Source: Azoarcus sp031546845 | GTDB lineage: Bacteria > Pseudomonadota > Gammaproteobacteria > Burkholderiales > Rhodocyclaceae | DNA length: 64,000 nucleotides | Reading direction: 5' to 3' | Assembly (NCBI GenBank): GCA_031546845.1 | Contig: JAVBJT010000006.1 | Location: 62,001-126,000, forward strand | Shown here: positions 8,252 through 16,811 of the stretch, in pieces | How positions within the stretch are numbered: the stretch's first letter is position 1 | Layout of the letters: each line of letters opens with the position of its first letter | The notes under the pieces: model-generated | What the model was told of the DNA's origin: nothing | Seen by the model: only the letters and a program-made list of their open reading frames with translations | Databases searched by the model: none | Position numbers and translations under genes: made by a program

Positions 8252-10576
8252 CTAGTCCGCGACTTCCAGATGGTCGGCGGGCAGGCCGTCGCAGTAACGC
8301 TGCCATGCCATTTCCAGCCCGGCGCCAAGGCAACGGGCAAAGCGGACATCGTCGAACAACGCGCATTCCAGGCGGTTCCGGATCAATCGTTGACGCAATC
8401 CGGCCAATACGTCCGGCTGTTCGAGCAGGCCGGCGACGAGCGTTTCGTAAGCGGCCCCGCTTTCCGCAATCAGTTCGGGAAGATCCGCGGCGAGCACGAT
8501 ACTCGCCGACATGCGGGAAATGAAGGTATCGCCGCGACAGGCCACCTGCGGCACCCCGGCCCACAATGCATCGCTGGCGGTCGTGTGCGCGTTGACCGGG
8601 AAAGCGTCCAATGCCAGATCGGCCGCGGCCAGCCGGCCGAGATTCGCCACCGCCGGCATGCGCGGCGCCCAAACCAGGCGGGAGGCCGCCACGCCGGCCT
8701 CCTCCGCTGTCTGGCACAGGATATCGCGCACCGCTGGCGGCGCGTCCAGCAACCACAGCACAGCCTTCGGCGCCCGCAGCAACAGGCGCAACCACGAAGC
8801 AAACACCTCGCGCGTAATCTTGTACGGCTGATGAAAGGCCGCCAGCACCAGCGCATCCTCCGGCAAGCCGAGTTCGGCGCGCGCGGGTCGCGGCCCGATC
8901 TCGCGCTTGCGGTCGTTGGGCTGGTAGCTCCCCGGCAGACGCAAAATCTTTTCGCTGTAGTCCGCCTCATGGCCAACGGGAATCATCGCCGCATCGGCAA
9001 CGATGTAATCGATCCAGGGCGCGCCCATACTGCCGGCAAACCCCAGCCATTGCATCTGTATCGGCGCCGGCCGATGGGCGAGAATGCCCGCGCGAAAACC
9101 CTGGGTCCAGCCCTTCAGGTCGATGGCGATGTCGATACCGTCGGCCGCCATGCGCCGCGCCGCTTCCTGGTCGGATAGCGCGGCCACGTCCACCCATTCG
9201 GGGATCGCCCGGCGCAAACGCTCACGATAAGTATCGTCGGCCGGCGGACTGTAATCGTAAGCGACGAGTTGGAAACGCACCGGGTCCATTGCTTCGATCA
9301 CGCCCGCTATCAGATGCGCGGTGGCGTGGTCGCGGAAATCCGCGGAAAGCAAACCGATTCGCAAGGGGGCGGACGGCGTGCGGTCGCGGCGCACCTGCTC
9401 CTCAAGCGGCGCGCGCTCACGGAACTGCGCGGCGAAATGCGCGGCAATCCGCAATTGCTCTCGCGCGCTGGCGCCCGGCGTCGTGAGAAAAGCGAAAGGC
9501 GCTGGGCGATGCAGTGTTTCCCTTTCCAACGCGCCGGTTTCGGCCAGTACGGTACGCAAAGCCTCTTCGATCAGTTCCGCGCCATCCCAGTCCGCCACTT
9601 GACGACACGCATGCGCCCCCTGCAACAGCCACGCCGGACGCGCCTCGCGCTGCACAGCCTCGATGAAAGCGCCGCGAGCCAGTACGCTCTCGTTCAGATC
9701 CGCATAGGCACACCCGAGGTTGTACCAGGCATCGGCATCGTCGCCGTCATACTGCAGCGCCCGTAGAAAAGCGCTCCCGGCCTCTTCCCACGCCCCCGCT
9801 TCACGCAGCGCGACACCGAGATTATTGTGGGCGGACGCCCACTCCGGCGCCAGGATCACCGCGCGACGCGCGGTATCGACGGCCTCCGCCAGCATTCCCT
9901 TGTTCTTCTCCGCGATCGACAAATTGGACCATGCGACCGGGTTTTCCGGCATCACGCCCACCGCCCTGCGCAACAAGGCCTCCGCCTCGTCGTTATCCCC
10001 CGCCTTGAGCAACAAGGCCCCCAGCATGGCCAGCGCGGCGCCGTCATCCGGCATATGGAAAAGATTCACGCGGCAGAAGTCCATCTGGCTCGCCGCATCA
10101 CCGATTTCCAGCAATAGCTCCCTGCACAACCCCGCCATCTCCGCGTCTTGCGGAGAGCGTTCGAAAGCCCGCAGGAACTGATCGAGCGCCTCGGGTTTGC
10201 GCGCCCATGCGAGATACGCGCACCCCAGGTTGTAACGCGCGGTGGCGCTATCAGGCTGAAGGCGAATGGCTTCCCGATGCGCCGCGATGGATTCGTCGAA
10301 CCGTTCCGCTCCCGCCAGCGCATTACCCAGATTGCTGAACGTCTGGCCGTCGTCCGGCATCAAACGCGCGGCCTCGCGCAACGGAACCACTGCCTCGGCG
10401 GACTGTCCTTCCGTATGCAGCGCACACCCCAGCAACTTATGCGCAAAACCGGAAGCGGGGTCAAGACGGATCAGCCGCCTTGCGCCGGCGATCACTTCCT
10501 GGTTGCGCCCTGCGGCAAAAGCTGCGGCAAGCGCGGCTGCCGCATCCGAAAACGACCCGGAGGCATGTTTGGACAT
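8252..10576 (-). CDS. TPR-containing O-GlcNAc transferase-like protein (SPINDLY/GT41 family)
   Basis: The start at 10576 (MSKHASG) is preferred: upstream codons of the same frame encode a low-complexity, non-conserved stretch. This gives 774 residues. The N-terminal half is an array of TPR repeats (recurring A-x-YNLGxAY and W-x-NLGxxxxxxG patterns). From about residue 410 the GT41 catalytic domain appears (LLSADFRDHATAHLIAGV, DLKGWTQGFRAGILAHRPAP, and WAGVPQVACRGDTFISRMSAS). GT41 enzymes transfer GlcNAc or related sugars to Ser/Thr of proteins. The gene sits immediately upstream of, and divergent from, the flagellin gene, so flagellin is the obvious candidate acceptor. That link is inferred from position only. 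Confidence 0.88.
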   Translation of the reverse strand: MSKHASGSFSDAAAALAAAFAAGRNQEVIAGARRLIRLDPASGFAHKLLGCALHTEGQSAEAVVPLREAARLMPDDGQTFSNLGNALAGAERFDESIAAHREAIRLQPDSATARYNLGCAYLAWARKPEALDQFLRAFERSPQDAEMAGLCRELLLEIGDAASQMDFCRVNLFHMPDDGAALAMLGALLLKAGDNDEAEALLRRAVGVMPENPVAWSNLSIAEKNKGMLAEAVDTARRAVILAPEWASAHNNLGVALREAGAWEEAGSAFLRALQYDGDDADAWYNLGCAYADLNESVLARGAFIEAVQREARPAWLLQGAHACRQVADWDGAELIEEALRTVLAETGALERETLHRPAPFAFLTTPGASAREQLRIAAHFAAQFRERAPLEEQVRRDRTPSAPLRIGLLSADFRDHATAHLIAGVIEAMDPVRFQLVAYDYSPPADDTYRERLRRAIPEWVDVAALSDQEAARRMAADGIDIAIDLKGWTQGFRAGILAHRPAPIQMQWLGFAGSMGAPWIDYIVADAAMIPVGHEADYSEKILRLPGSYQPNDRKREIGPRPARAELGLPEDALVLAAFHQPYKITREVFASWLRLLLRAPKAVLWLLDAPPAVRDILCQTAEEAGVAASRLVWAPRMPAVANLGRLAAADLALDAFPVNAHTTASDALWAGVPQVACRGDTFISRMSASIVLAADLPELIAESGAAYETLVAGLLEQPDVLAGLRQRLIRNRLECALFDDVRFARCLGAGLEMAWQRYCDGLPADHLEVAD

Positions 10577-10767
10577 CGCCCGATTCACCCTATCCCCAAT
10601 AAAAGCCGAAGGCATCATAGTTCGCCCGAAACGATCCGGGTTCCTTTTGAATTTTTTCTTCCCGCTCAAGCCATTTAAACCAGCGCCGTTATTTCCAGTT
10701 GTTGTCGAGCTTGAACGGGTGATTTCTTTTGTTTTCCGCCGGGAAACGGCCAATCCACCGACGAAGC

Positions 10768-10780
10768 GGCAAAAATTGCC
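10768..10780. promoter_or_regulatory. Palindrome GGCAA-AAA-TTGCC abutting the fliC -35 box
   Basis: Perfect 5-base arms separated by AAA, ending one base before the -35 element of the fliC sigma-28 promoter. Related palindromes occur at fliF and between flgA and flgB, which suggests a binding site for a shared flagellar regulator. Confidence 0.5.
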
Positions 10781-10807
10781 TAAAGATTTTCCCCTTCGTT
10801 CCGTTAA
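10781..10807 (+). promoter_or_regulatory. Sigma-28 (FliA) promoter of fliC
   Basis: TAAAGATT, an 11-base spacer, then TCCGTTAA. Against the consensus TAAAGTTT-N11-GCCGATAA this gives 7/8 and 6/8 matches with exact spacing. It predicts a 5' leader of roughly 105 bases before the fliC start codon. Confidence 0.85.
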
Positions 10808-10919
10808 TGGGTACAACGGCAGACAAATCGCGCGAAAAATCGGTAACGCGGCGCGAACCAAGCCGGGCTACCGAACCACTTGAAGCAATTGAACAACTCT
10901 CTCACGCAGGAGGCCCAAA

Positions 10920-12404
10920 ATGGCACAAGTTATCAACACCAACGTCCAGTCGCTGAACTCTCAACGTAATCTGACCACGTCCCAAGGGTCGTTGGCGACT
11001 TCGCTGCAGCGCCTGTCTTCCGGCCTGCGCATCAACAGCGCTAAAGACGACGCGGCCGGCCTGGCCATTTCCGAACGTTTCAGCGCCCAGATCAACGGCT
11101 TGAACCAAGCGCAACGCAACGCCAACGACGGTATCTCTCTAGCGCAGACCGCTGAAGGCGCGCTCGAATCCGCTGGCGACATTCTGCAACGCGTCCGCCA
11201 ACTCGCCGTGCAGTCGTCCAACGCAACGAACTCCGCTTCCGACCGCAAGGCGCTGAACGATGAAGTCAACGCGCTGACATCCGAACTGGACCGTATCTCC
11301 AAGACCACCGAGTTCAACGGCCAGAAATTGCTCGACGGTTCTTTCGGTACCGCTTCCTTCCAAGTCGGCGCCAACGCGGGCCAGTCGATTCAAGCTACAT
11401 CGGCCAACTTCTCCACCAGCCAGTACGGTAACTACCGGGTCGGCTCCAAGGTGGCGACGGACGCCGGCGCCAAGGGCGATCTGACCACCGGCAGCACCGC
11501 CAACGCCGTCGGTTCCAACGCAGCGGCGGCCAGCCGCGTGGTTGGCGGCGCGGTCACCATCAACGGTGCGAGCGGCGCCGCCTCGGTAACGATCGCAGCC
11601 GGCGCATCGGCCAAGAAAGCCGCCGAGCAGATCAACGACGTGAGTGGCACAACCGGCGTTTCCGCATCGGCGAAGACCGAAGTCGACATGACCGCCATGG
11701 CCGCGGGCACGTCCTACAAACTCGATGTCCAATCCGACAACGCCACGGCGGTCACGGTGTCCTTCACTGTCGGCGCCGCGATCGACAAGAACGGACTCGC
11801 CAGCGCGGTGAATGCGTTCAACGACGTTTCCTCGAAGACCGGCGTTACCGCACGGGTCAACGACACGGGCGATGGCATCACCCTGCTCAACGCTTCGGGC
11901 GAGAACATCTCCATCGCCAACGCCGCGAGCGGCTCGGGCGCCGTCACCGTCGGCGGCACCGCCACGGCAGCAGGTGCAAGCGCGGTTGCCACCGGCCAGG
12001 TCTCGCTCGACTCCTCGCGCAGCTTCAGCGTCGATGCCGCCAACACCACCGACTTTTTCAATGCCGCCGCTTCCGCCTCGCAATTGCAAACGGTCGGCGC
12101 GCTGGACGTCAGCTCGGTGGATGCCGCGCAGCGCACCCTGGCGATCGCGGATGCCGCGCTCACCACGGTGAATAGTCAGCGGGCCAAGTTCGGCGCTCTG
12201 CAGTCCCGGCTGCAGACGACGATCTCCAACCTGGCGACCACGTCGGAAAACATGTCGGCCTCCCGCTCGCGCATCCGTGATACGGACTTCGCGGCTGAAA
12301 CGGCGAACCTGACCCGCGCGCAGATTCTGCAACAGGCTGGTACCGCGATGCTTGCCCAGGCGAATTCGCTTCCGCAGAACGTGCTTTCTTTGCTCCGCGG
12401 CTAA
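10920..12404 (+). CDS. fliC: Flagellin
   Basis: 494 residues with the invariant flagellin ends: an N-terminal D0/D1 domain beginning MAQVINTNVQSLNSQRNL and containing LSSGLRINSAKDDAAGLAI, and a C-terminal domain ending in the helix that contains AQANSLPQNVLSLLRG. The middle (about 180-400) is Ala/Ser/Thr/Gly-rich and carries two flagellin-IN-like segments (around DVSGTTGVSASAKTEV and NDVSSKTGVTARVNDTGDGI). This exposed, hydroxyl-rich region could accept O-linked glycans, fitting the sugar-transfer genes next door. AGGAGG at 10908-10913 lies seven bases before the ATG. Transcription is probably from the FliA promoter at 10781-10807. Confidence 0.97.
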   Translation: MAQVINTNVQSLNSQRNLTTSQGSLATSLQRLSSGLRINSAKDDAAGLAISERFSAQINGLNQAQRNANDGISLAQTAEGALESAGDILQRVRQLAVQSSNATNSASDRKALNDEVNALTSELDRISKTTEFNGQKLLDGSFGTASFQVGANAGQSIQATSANFSTSQYGNYRVGSKVATDAGAKGDLTTGSTANAVGSNAAAASRVVGGAVTINGASGAASVTIAAGASAKKAAEQINDVSGTTGVSASAKTEVDMTAMAAGTSYKLDVQSDNATAVTVSFTVGAAIDKNGLASAVNAFNDVSSKTGVTARVNDTGDGITLLNASGENISIANAASGSGAVTVGGTATAAGASAVATGQVSLDSSRSFSVDAANTTDFFNAAASASQLQTVGALDVSSVDAAQRTLAIADAALTTVNSQRAKFGALQSRLQTTISNLATTSENMSASRSRIRDTDFAAETANLTRAQILQQAGTAMLAQANSLPQNVLSLLRG

Positions 12405-12438
12405 TGGCAATCTGAACCAAGCCAAACCGTAAAAGATA

Positions 12439-12468
12439 CGGCGCGGGGCTCGAAAGGGCTTCGCGCCG
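12439..12468 (+). terminator. Stem-loop after fliC (possible terminator or attenuator)
   Basis: CGGCGCG and CGCGCCG form a perfect 7-base stem with a partly pairable interior, 35 bases after the fliC stop. The downstream T tract is poor (TTG), so it may only attenuate read-through into flaG or stabilise the abundant flagellin mRNA. Confidence 0.4.
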
Positions 12469-12491
12469 TTGCCTCATGAGGAACAAGGATC

Positions 12492-12875
12492 ATGAATATT
12501 CATGCGATATCCTCCGGCCTCGCTGGCATGCAGTCATCGATAAGCGACGCGGGAAAAAGCGCGCCCCTTCCAGGCATGCAGCCAACGAGCGTCAACGGCC
12601 CCCAAGCCGTCGCGCCGGCCGGACAAGCGGCACAGCAACAGCCGCCGCCAGAGCCCACCCAGGTACAACAGGCGCTGGACGCGGTGCGCGATGTGATCAG
12701 CCCGGTGGCACAAAACTTGCAGTTCTCGATTGACGACGACACCGGCCAAACCCTCATCAAGGTCATCGACACAACGACCGACGAGGTGCTCCGGCAAATT
12801 CCTTCCGAGGAAATCGTCGCTATCGCCAAAGCATTGGATAAACTACAAGGTGTGCTGATAAAGCAACAGGCTTGA
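12492..12875 (+). CDS. flaG: FlaG family flagellar protein
   Basis: 127 residues. The N-terminal half is low-complexity (Pro/Gln/Ala). The C-terminal half is the FlaG domain: LQFSIDDDTGQTLIKVIDT followed by TDEVLRQIPSEEIVAIAKAL. FlaG proteins lie between flagellin and cap genes and influence filament length; the mechanism is not settled. It sits 17 bases before fliD, most likely cotranscribed with fliC and fliD. Confidence 0.9.
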   Translation: MNIHAISSGLAGMQSSISDAGKSAPLPGMQPTSVNGPQAVAPAGQAAQQQPPPEPTQVQQALDAVRDVISPVAQNLQFSIDDDTGQTLIKVIDTTTDEVLRQIPSEEIVAIAKALDKLQGVLIKQQA

Positions 12876-12892
12876 ATTAGAGGAGAAGCATC

Positions 12893-14302
12893 ATGGCCAT
12901 ATCCGCAAGCGGTATCGGCTCAGGGCTGGATGTCAACAACATCGTTGATCAATTGATGCAGGTCGAAAGGCGGCCGCTGACTTTGCTCGCCAACAAGGAA
13001 GCAAGCTACCAGTCGCAACTTTCCGCGTTTGGGCAGATCAAGGGCGCCGTGTCGGATTTTCAGACGGCGGCCAACGCACTCAAGGACGCGACCAAATTCA
13101 CCGCGACGAAAACAACGGTGGGTTCGGACGCGGCCTTCACGGCCAGTTCGACCAGCAAGGCGGCAGCTGGCAGTTACGCCGTTGAAGTTTCGCAACTGGC
13201 CAAGACCCAACGTATTGCAACCAGCGCTTCCGCGTCGGAATTCGTTCCTGCCGCGGGGGGGTTGAAAGTCACCTTCGGCACGGTCGATGACAGCGGCGGA
13301 AATTTCGTTGCGGATCCCACGCGCACGGCAACGCTGGAATTTGCCGGCAGCTCCATCGAAGAACTGCGTGACGCCATCAACGCCAACGCCTCACTCGGCA
13401 TCAAAGCCAGCGTTATCAACAATGGCGATAAAAAGCAGCTCGTATTGAACGGTACAGCCACAGGCGCCGACAAGGCCTTCAAGATAGAAGGCGTCGAAGT
13501 CGCTGGCCAAAACGGCTTGGCGGGTCTGGCTTACGAGCCCGGCGTTACCGGCGATATGGCCTCGATACAAAAAGCGCAAAGTGCGAAACTGTCCATCGAC
13601 GGCATTGCCATTACCCGCAGCAACAACACCATCACCGACGCGCTTGAGGGGGTTACGCTGACGCTGACGAAAGAAAGCGCCACGCCCGTCACCAGCTCGC
13701 TGAGCGTAACAAACGACCGTAGTGCGGCGAAAAGCGCAATCGATGCCTTCGTCAAAGGCTACAACGACGCGGTCAACACGCTGAAAGGCCTGACCGCGTA
13801 TAACGCTGAAAACAAGCAGGCGTCGCAGCTTACGGGCGACTCGACAGCCCGTAACGTTCAGAATCAGTTGCGTTCTCTGGTCAGTAGTTCCTACCCTGGT
13901 CTGGGCAACACTTCCAGCCTGGCCTCCATTGGTGTAACGCTGCAAAAAGACGGTACGCTAGCCGTCGATAGCACCAAGCTGGATGCCGCGCTCAGCGACC
14001 CGAAGCGCGATGTCACGACATTTTTTGCCGGCAAGGACGGTGTAAAGGGGTTCGGCGCCATCGTTTCGTCCACACTCGAAGGCATAGCGGGCACAAAGGG
14101 TTTGATCGCGGGCCGCTCCGACGGTATCAAAGACACCATCAAAACGCTGGAAACCCAATACAACTCCTTATCAACACGCCTCGATGCCGTGGAAAAACGC
14201 TATCGTGCCCAATACACCTCGCTCGATTCGATGATCTCTAGCATGTCGCAGACGCAATCTTTCCTGTCCCAGCAACTTGCCAGCCTTGCCTCACTACGCT
14301 AA
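12893..14302 (+). CDS. fliD: Flagellar filament cap protein FliD (HAP2)
   Basis: 469 residues, typical of the family. The N-terminal FliD domain begins MAISASGIGSGLDVNNIVDQ, the classic signature, and the C-terminal coiled-coil region ends LSQQLASLASLR. FliD forms the cap at the filament tip and guides flagellin polymerisation. A strong ribosome binding site (AGAGGAG) precedes the ATG. It is followed by its export and filament chaperone genes fliS and fliT. Confidence 0.96.
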   Translation: MAISASGIGSGLDVNNIVDQLMQVERRPLTLLANKEASYQSQLSAFGQIKGAVSDFQTAANALKDATKFTATKTTVGSDAAFTASSTSKAAAGSYAVEVSQLAKTQRIATSASASEFVPAAGGLKVTFGTVDDSGGNFVADPTRTATLEFAGSSIEELRDAINANASLGIKASVINNGDKKQLVLNGTATGADKAFKIEGVEVAGQNGLAGLAYEPGVTGDMASIQKAQSAKLSIDGIAITRSNNTITDALEGVTLTLTKESATPVTSSLSVTNDRSAAKSAIDAFVKGYNDAVNTLKGLTAYNAENKQASQLTGDSTARNVQNQLRSLVSSSYPGLGNTSSLASIGVTLQKDGTLAVDSTKLDAALSDPKRDVTTFFAGKDGVKGFGAIVSSTLEGIAGTKGLIAGRSDGIKDTIKTLETQYNSLSTRLDAVEKRYRAQYTSLDSMISSMSQTQSFLSQQLASLASLR

Positions 14303-14346
14303 GTAAAGCGTAAAGCCAAAATTTGGGGAATGAAGGAATCGTCATC

Positions 14347-14751
14347 ATGTTTGCACGCTACCCAAGCCGCGCCTCGGCTTACTCCCAGGTCGGCATTGAA
14401 ACAGGAGTCAGCTCGGCCAATCCGCACAAGCTGATCCTGATGCTGTACGACGGCGCGCTGGTCAGCATCCGCAGCGGTGCGGTAGCGATGGAGAACAAGG
14501 ACATTCCGACCAAAGGGGCAGCTATCTCGAAGGCGATCAACATCATTTCAAACGGGCTCAAGGTCAGTCTTGACCTCAATGCGGGCGGCGACTTGGCCAC
14601 CCGTCTGGATGCCCTGTACGACTATATGGTTGATCGCCTGCTATATGCCAATTTGCACAACAACCTAGCCGCATTGGAGGAAGTTTCCTCGCTGCTCGGC
14701 AGTTTGCGCGAAGCATGGGAAAGCATCGCGGAACAAGGCACAGCGGCCTGA
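14347..14751 (+). CDS. fliS: Flagellin export chaperone FliS
   Basis: 134 residues from the ATG at 14347 (MFARYPSRASAYSQVGIE); an in-frame TTG eight codons earlier lacks conservation, and GAAGGA lies upstream of the ATG. FliS motifs are clear: SANPHKLILMLYDGALVSI and the later DLATRLDALYDYMVDRLL. FliS binds the flagellin C-terminus in the cytoplasm, prevents premature polymerisation and delivers it to the export gate. Confidence 0.95.
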   Translation: MFARYPSRASAYSQVGIETGVSSANPHKLILMLYDGALVSIRSGAVAMENKDIPTKGAAISKAINIISNGLKVSLDLNAGGDLATRLDALYDYMVDRLLYANLHNNLAALEEVSSLLGSLREAWESIAEQGTAA

Positions 14752-14767
14752 CACACGGAATGCGCAC

Positions 14768-15088
14768 ATGTTGACACTCGACGACTGCATGACTCTTTTG
14801 CAGCACTACGAAGCCATGGCTGTCGCGGCCAGAAGCAACGACTGGGACAAACTCGTCGAACTGGAGACGCTCACTGCAGCCGTGCGCGACAAGGCAAACC
14901 ACCCCTTTCCTCCGTCATCCGGAGAACCGCAGATGCAACAGGAAATGGCTGCGGCGATTCAACGTATCCTTGAACTCGACGTCGAAATCCGCATCCACGC
15001 CGAACCTTTTCTCGAAAGCACCCGTAAATTGCTCTCCGGCACGGTACAGGACCGCCGGGTACGTACAACTTATGGTGCTCTGGGCTGA
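14768..15088 (+). CDS. fliT: Flagellar chaperone FliT-like protein
   Basis: 106 residues, predominantly alpha-helical in appearance, starting 16 bases after fliS. The pattern YEAMAVAARSNDWDKLVELE followed by a conserved-looking RILELDVEI and an LLSGTVQDRRVRTTYG tail matches the short FliT proteins of betaproteobacteria. FliT is the export chaperone for FliD and in enteric bacteria also binds the FlhDC activator. Sequence similarity in this family is low, so the name rests partly on its place after fliS. Confidence 0.8.
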   Translation: MLTLDDCMTLLQHYEAMAVAARSNDWDKLVELETLTAAVRDKANHPFPPSSGEPQMQQEMAAAIQRILELDVEIRIHAEPFLESTRKLLSGTVQDRRVRTTYGALG

Positions 15089-15147
15089 TTCTGGACTGAC
15101 AGCCGCCGGGCTTCACAGCCCCCTGCCCTCGCACGGAGGTGCTTGCC

Positions 15148-16338
15148 ATGATCCCTGCCGACCTTGCCTCCCGCTTGAGAATGCTCAACGAAGCGAGCTT
15201 TTTCAATACCGACCAGCCAGTCGCCGGGCTCAACCGTACGCGCGAAATACAATCTCAATTGCCCGACCTCGTGCCGGGAGATCGTATTCTCGCCACTTTG
15301 CAGCGTATGTTGCCGGATGGCACATTCCGCGCGCTCGTCGCCGGCCAACAGCTCACCCTTGCGCTTAATCATTCCGCCAGTGCGGGCGACACACTGGAAC
15401 TTGTCGTCACTCAGACCACACCCAAGGCGGTTTTCGCACAACTCGCCAACCCGGCCGCGGCCAGCCCCCCTTCGAGCCAGCCTGTACTGAGCCAAACCGG
15501 GCGCCTCATCAGCTTTTTGCTGACAGGCCAACCGGCGGCGGAGCCTACGGCCCTAGCCGGCAACAAACCGCTGCTGGCCGCGCCGCCAACCCACGGCGGC
15601 GGCCCGCTCGTACCCGCGATGCGCCAAGCGCTGAGCCAAAGCGGATTGTTCTACGAAGCCCATCAAGTACAGTGGATCGCCGGCAAAATCGACACCGCCG
15701 CCTTGTTACGCGAACCGCAAGGCCAAACCATACCGCAACCGCCCCCCGGGCAATCGGCAACGGCGCCCCAACAGCAGGCGACGACACCACACGCGGCAGC
15801 GGCACAAGCGGCAACGGCTCCGTTACCGCGCACGGGCGTCGAAACCGCTCAGCGCCTCGCGGCGGGGCCGACATCCGCTAGTGAAATCGAATCCGAGCGC
15901 CATGCCACCGCAAGCGCGCATCTGCGTGAGGATGGCGTCTCAACTCGCCCCGGCCCGATTCCGGAACGCATTTTGCCCATCCTCCATCAACAGCTGGACG
16001 CTCTTGGCACCAATCAATACTTCTGGCAAGGCCAAATCTGGCCTGGCCAGAACCTTGAGTGGATCATCGAAGACCCCCGCTCGGGTGAACGAGAAGGCGA
16101 TGGCAGCGAAGAGCTGGCCGATTGGAATACCACCCTGCGCCTTACCCTGCCCCGCCTGGGCGGACTTGAAGCACAACTGCACCTGACTCCCGCCGGTATC
16201 GCCTTGCGCTTGCGCGCGGACGATACCGAGACGATTTCGGCTCTGGAATCGAAACGCCCAGAGTTGGAAGAGGCCCTGGCAGCCGCCAACATGGCGCTGA
16301 CCGGCATGGTGGTGGAGCAACGCGATGGCAACGGATGA
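15148..16338 (+). CDS. FliK-like hook-length-control domain protein (second copy)
   Basis: 396 residues from ATG 15148 (MIPADLASRLRMLNE), with GGAGGTG just upstream; the GTG three codons earlier overlaps that Shine-Dalgarno. The middle is rich in Gln/Ala/Pro. The C-terminus (ADWNTTLRLTLPRLGGLEAQ, then RLRADDTETISALESKRPELEEAL) resembles the Flg_hook domain of FliK. Its last 14 bases overlap an FlhB-like gene, a pairing seen in other proteobacteria. It is distinct from the fliK at 26383-27741. It could act as an accessory ruler or switch component, but the function is not established. Confidence 0.7.
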   Translation: MIPADLASRLRMLNEASFFNTDQPVAGLNRTREIQSQLPDLVPGDRILATLQRMLPDGTFRALVAGQQLTLALNHSASAGDTLELVVTQTTPKAVFAQLANPAAASPPSSQPVLSQTGRLISFLLTGQPAAEPTALAGNKPLLAAPPTHGGGPLVPAMRQALSQSGLFYEAHQVQWIAGKIDTAALLREPQGQTIPQPPPGQSATAPQQQATTPHAAAAQAATAPLPRTGVETAQRLAAGPTSASEIESERHATASAHLREDGVSTRPGPIPERILPILHQQLDALGTNQYFWQGQIWPGQNLEWIIEDPRSGEREGDGSEELADWNTTLRLTLPRLGGLEAQLHLTPAGIALRLRADDTETISALESKRPELEEALAAANMALTGMVVEQRDGNG

Positions 16339-16654
16339 CGTATCGTCTCCCGACCGTAACGAAGCGGTTGCGCTGACTTACGCCAGCGGCGACGGGGCAC
16401 CCCGCGTGGTCGCCAAGGGGCGCGGTCTGATCGCGCAGGAAATCATTTCGCGCGCGCGCGAATCCGGTGTTTACGTCCACGAATCGCCGGAACTCGTTTC
16501 ACTACTGATGCAGGTTGACCTCGACGCTCACATTCCCGCCCAGCTCTACGTCGCCGTGGCCGAACTGCTGGCCTGGCTCTATCGAGTGGAACAAGGCAAC
16601 GATGACGCCCCCGCCCCCCTTTTCGCGCCCGGTTCGCTACCCGAAGCGCCATAA
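16325..16654 (+). CDS. FlhB C-terminal domain-like protein (EscU/YscU/FlhB family)
   Basis: 109 residues. The segment AVALTYASGDGAPRVVAKGRG through LAWLYRVEQ matches the cytoplasmic C-terminal domain of FlhB/YscU, the export-substrate switch. There are no membrane helices and no NPTH autocleavage motif, so it corresponds to the post-cleavage fragment only. Such stand-alone proteins (sometimes called FhlB) occur next to FliK-like genes, as here, where the reading frames overlap. A role in substrate switching is plausible but inferred. Confidence 0.8.
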   Translation: MATDDVSSPDRNEAVALTYASGDGAPRVVAKGRGLIAQEIISRARESGVYVHESPELVSLLMQVDLDAHIPAQLYVAVAELLAWLYRVEQGNDDAPAPLFAPGSLPEAP

Positions 16655-16811
16655 AAACGCCACAACAAAACGCCTCGGAGCCTCTCGTTCCACCTCATTC
16701 GTGCTTTAGGCCACGCATCGAACGAAAGAGCGGCGCAAGGCACGCATTTCACCCCTTGGTCATGCTAACCTCCACCTAATCCGTGCTGGATAAACTCCCC
16801 CTCTGCAAGGC

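Larger units (their letters stand above)
10577..10919. other. Divergent intergenic region between the OGT-like gene and fliC
   Basis: 343 bases without a credible gene. The right half holds the fliC sigma-28 promoter, an adjoining palindrome and the fliC ribosome binding site, each listed separately. The left half is AT-richer (runs of T and A around 10650-10700), as expected for a divergent promoter region, but I cannot identify a convincing promoter for the leftward OGT-like gene. Confidence 0.7.

Noticed and set aside
10577..10861. N-terminal extension of the OGT-like protein to 10861
   Set aside because: The added residues are low-complexity and basic without any recognisable family sequence, and they cover the fliC promoter. 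MSKHASG at 10576 is preferred.
16766..16793. Possible FliA promoter upstream of ycgR
   Set aside because: TAACCTCC and CTGGATAA match the consensus poorly and the spacing is one base too long.
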